Source: Lachnospiraceae bacterium
GTDB taxonomy: Bacteria; Bacillota; Clostridia; Lachnospirales; Lachnospiraceae
Direction of reading: 5' to 3'
DNA length: 7,746 nt
Assembly (NCBI GenBank): GCA_024691065.1
Contig: JAILOA010000390.1
Coordinates: 1-7,746 of the forward strand
The notes below the pieces were generated by a model. It did no database searches and was not told where the DNA came from. It saw only the letters and a list, made by a program, of their open reading frames with translations. Both the position numbers and the translations under genes were made by a program. Shown one piece after another: positions 7,101 through 7,746 of this stretch. How positions within the stretch are numbered: the first letter of the stretch is position 1; the number at the start of each line of letters is the position of its first letter.

Positions 7101-7325
7101 ATTTATGGAAAATACACCTAACTTCCTGATATAATCACAATATTCCAGCTCATATGTCATCCCGATTATTCCGTAACTAAGACACCACAGAGCCGAAAAG
7201 ACACCACATGCACATATGTAAAGTCGTATATTTCCCGCGGATATTCTATTTCTGAAGAAAAAGCTTATACCCATAACCCCGGCAATAGTACCGATTATGA
7301 GTAAAATATAATTTACGATTATCAT
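4167..7325 (-). CDS. 7TM hybrid histidine kinase with receiver, VMEF-repeat linker and Hpt domain
   Basis: A 1052-residue inner-membrane phosphorelay protein. Residues 1 to about 225 carry seven hydrophobic segments of the 'histidine kinase N-terminal 7TM' type. About 236-345 is PAS-like ('ETGIIIFDINQKSALVN', closing 'FSDITKEV'). HisKA follows with SHEIRTP, phospho-acceptor His362. The ATPase domain shows NLLTNAVKYT (475-484), DTGIGI (511-516) and EGTGLG (540-545). The receiver has Asp617/Asp618, phospho-acceptor Asp661 in LLDHMMPEMDG, Thr692 and Lys714 of SKP, all intact. Residues 753-916 are a repetitive acidic linker, then an Hpt domain (about 936-1052) with HALKSNSKMIG, phospho-His999. 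The expected path is His362 to Asp661 to His999 to an external receiver. No receiver-only or DNA-binding regulator is seen in the window; the adjacent HD-GYP gene is the natural candidate. A G-rich site GGGGTAG lies seven bases before the ATG, and the gene starts 34 bases after the HD-GYP stop. Confidence 0.95.
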   Translation of the reverse strand: MIIVNYILLIIGTIAGVMGISFFFRNRISAGNIRLYICACGVFSALWCLSYGIIGMTYELEYCDYIRKLGVFSINAFLTTEVFLVSEMSAAKKVFVRNAKVFCLVISIVDFVFYSKNGMDLYYRMNGYTTWKANNDYGLIRKLHGIYILLIFLTLIYFGITWIISNKVKRLRHFLAFVFLSNFILLFFTVPDTLLPAIGQYGVPTSGIGAATCAIVMWYGATQLSSFDIRMGNIKEKIFDFIETGIIIFDINQKSALVNDYVRHSEDYNENEMQELDDFFSMDKDNVKEAFEKSKDKIYNIKLWDKKETTAYSVQISAVKDNFNETFCYICVFSDITKEVNAISKFEVANEAKSVFLAQMSHEIRTPINVVLGMNEMILREAKNEDILEYANNIDSAGNTLLTLINSILDFSKIEDGKMSIVPVKYDTASFIHDLVNTISQRADDKGLRIEIDVDENLPCALIGDNVRVSQVIMNLLTNAVKYTEKGYIRFTVRVAEKYADKIRIYVAVKDTGIGIKEEDTVRLFESFERLDEIRNHNIEGTGLGISIITNLLNMMGSSLKVDSTYGVGSEFSFELEQVVADSTPIGNLTEKLNNRHIIVKKEDLISAPKARILVVDDNEMNLKVVKNMLKLFKIKPDLAESGKETLQYMKDKIYDIVLLDHMMPEMDGIETLKALRDEKLISENTYIVALTANAVVGARENYLNEGFSDYMSKPVNIKQLARCLEKYLPEGAYEEDKNVTEKAGDIALDEGVMEFAAGADDTAGGGDEVMEFAAGADDGVMEFTPDAIDKSDNDVMEFAAGADEGVMEFTPDAIDKTDNDVMEFAAGVDDEVMEFTPDAIDKSDDDVMEFAAGTGGEAMEFAAGADDTAGGGDEVMEFAAGVDDEVMEFTPDAIDKSDNDVMEFAAGTGGEAMELVAKPVGEAKESPAGADDKEMTYKLKRLEAKGFDTASGIGFCGQNKKMYCEMVKDYSKSCPNKIDTLSSLFNDKKWHDYEILVHALKSNSKMIGAEMAFKKTEAMEKAANANDIEYIKKNHENLIVVIKDTVELIQA
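4578..5069 (-). repeat. In-frame coding repeat, 13 units headed by [V/A]ME[F/L]
   Basis: Inside the hybrid kinase, residues 753-916 hold 13 motif heads at 753, 770, 781, 796, 807, 822, 833, 848, 859, 876, 887, 902 and 913. Twelve read MEF and the last MEL. Units are 11 residues (VMEFAAGADDG type), 15 residues (VMEFTPDAIDKSDND type) or 17 residues (VMEFAAGADDTAGGGDE type). An 11+15 pair makes a 26-residue, 78-bp higher-order unit present three times in a row and once more near the end. All unit lengths preserve frame. The DNA copies are very similar, with a recurring CGGCCG, which suggests recent expansion or gene conversion. Confidence 0.95.
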
Positions 7326-7359
7326 ATATCTACCCCATACAGAAAAGCCCGAAAATTCT

Positions 7360-7746
7360 TTATTCTTCCTTCATTTTAAATTCCTTATCTTCATCTATCA
7401 TCTCAATCATGATTTTTGCAAATGCCGGATCAAACTGAGTTCCCGTGCAATTTACAATCTCTTCCCTGACAAGCTCCTGTGAAAGCGGATATCTGTAGCT
7501 TCTGTGGCTTGTCATTGCATCATAGGCATCCGCAACCGCTATTATTCTTGCCTCCACCGGAATGTCCTCTCCCTTAAGACCTTCCGGATAACCGGTTCCG
7601 TCAAAACGCTCATGATGATATTTTGCAGCAAGCGCAAGCTTTGGATTTTCCTGAATCTTACTTAAGATACCATAGCCCAGAGTAGTATGAATCTTGATAA
7701 TATCATACTCCTCATCCGTAAGCTTTGCAGGCTTATTAATAACAGT
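7360..7746 (-). CDS. HD-GYP c-di-GMP phosphodiesterase, C-terminal part, cut by window edge
   Basis: The frame is open from the right edge of the window to the TAA at 7360, giving the last 128 residues of a longer protein; the GTG at 7557 is internal, not a start. The sequence holds NKPAKLT, then YHHERFDGTGYPEGLKGEDI and ARIIAVADAYDAMTSHRSYR, the signature of HD-GYP domains that hydrolyse c-di-GMP to pGpG or GMP. The HHE and DGxGYP elements are intact; the HD metal-binding pair lies upstream of the window. The end after the domain is short (MKEE). Its stop is 34 bases before the kinase start, so the two are probably co-transcribed. What precedes the catalytic domain (for instance a receiver) cannot be seen. 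Confidence 0.93.
   Translation of the reverse strand, partial: TVINKPAKLTDEEYDIIKIHTTLGYGILSKIQENPKLALAAKYHHERFDGTGYPEGLKGEDIPVEARIIAVADAYDAMTSHRSYRYPLSQELVREEIVNCTGTQFDPAFAKIMIEMIDEDKEFKMKEE

Overview
This AT-rich window carries almost all of its coding potential on the minus strand. The genes read from the right edge toward the left. The protein types are a 7TM hybrid histidine kinase with a C-terminal Hpt domain, a LacI-like sensor fused to GGDEF, and an HD-GYP protein. Together with the base composition and strong purine-rich Shine-Dalgarno sites, these suggest an anaerobic Firmicute, probably a Lachnospiraceae member (Butyrivibrio/Roseburia-like). That assignment is inference from family style; there is no rRNA or marker gene here.

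Right to left, 7746-3100 looks like one transcription unit. It holds the C-terminal part of an HD-GYP cyclic-di-GMP phosphodiesterase (cut by the window edge), then a 1052-residue hybrid histidine kinase (7TM, PAS-like, HisKA, HATPase, receiver, repeat linker, Hpt), then a six-helix membrane GGDEF diguanylate cyclase. Gaps between these genes are about 34 and 38 bases. The pairing of a membrane hybrid kinase carrying Hpt with an adjacent HD-GYP gene recalls RpfC/RpfG, here with a cyclase added, so the locus may control both synthesis and breakdown of c-di-GMP from one phosphorelay. The kinase linker between receiver and Hpt is unusual: 13 copies of a [V/A]-M-E-[F/L] motif.

Directly after the cyclase stop lies a headless C-terminal remnant of an SGNH/GDSL-type esterase (3099-2806), followed by a good rho-independent terminator (2799-2753). 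Then comes a separately expressed cytoplasmic diguanylate cyclase (2666-750) whose sensor is a LacI/PBP1-type ligand-binding domain without a DNA-binding head. A long hairpin at 614-657 lies downstream of it.

The leftmost ~600 bases hold no intact gene. They contain a 43-bp tandem repeat array with an internal palindrome (31-176), a short remnant of a class V aminotransferase (215-352, plus strand), and a second tandem repeat of about 60 bp with its own inverted repeat (396-577). The two repeat families share an A-tract box. This end looks like decayed, repeat-rich intergenic DNA, but the phased palindromes and promoter-like hexamers in the 43-bp array deserve attention.
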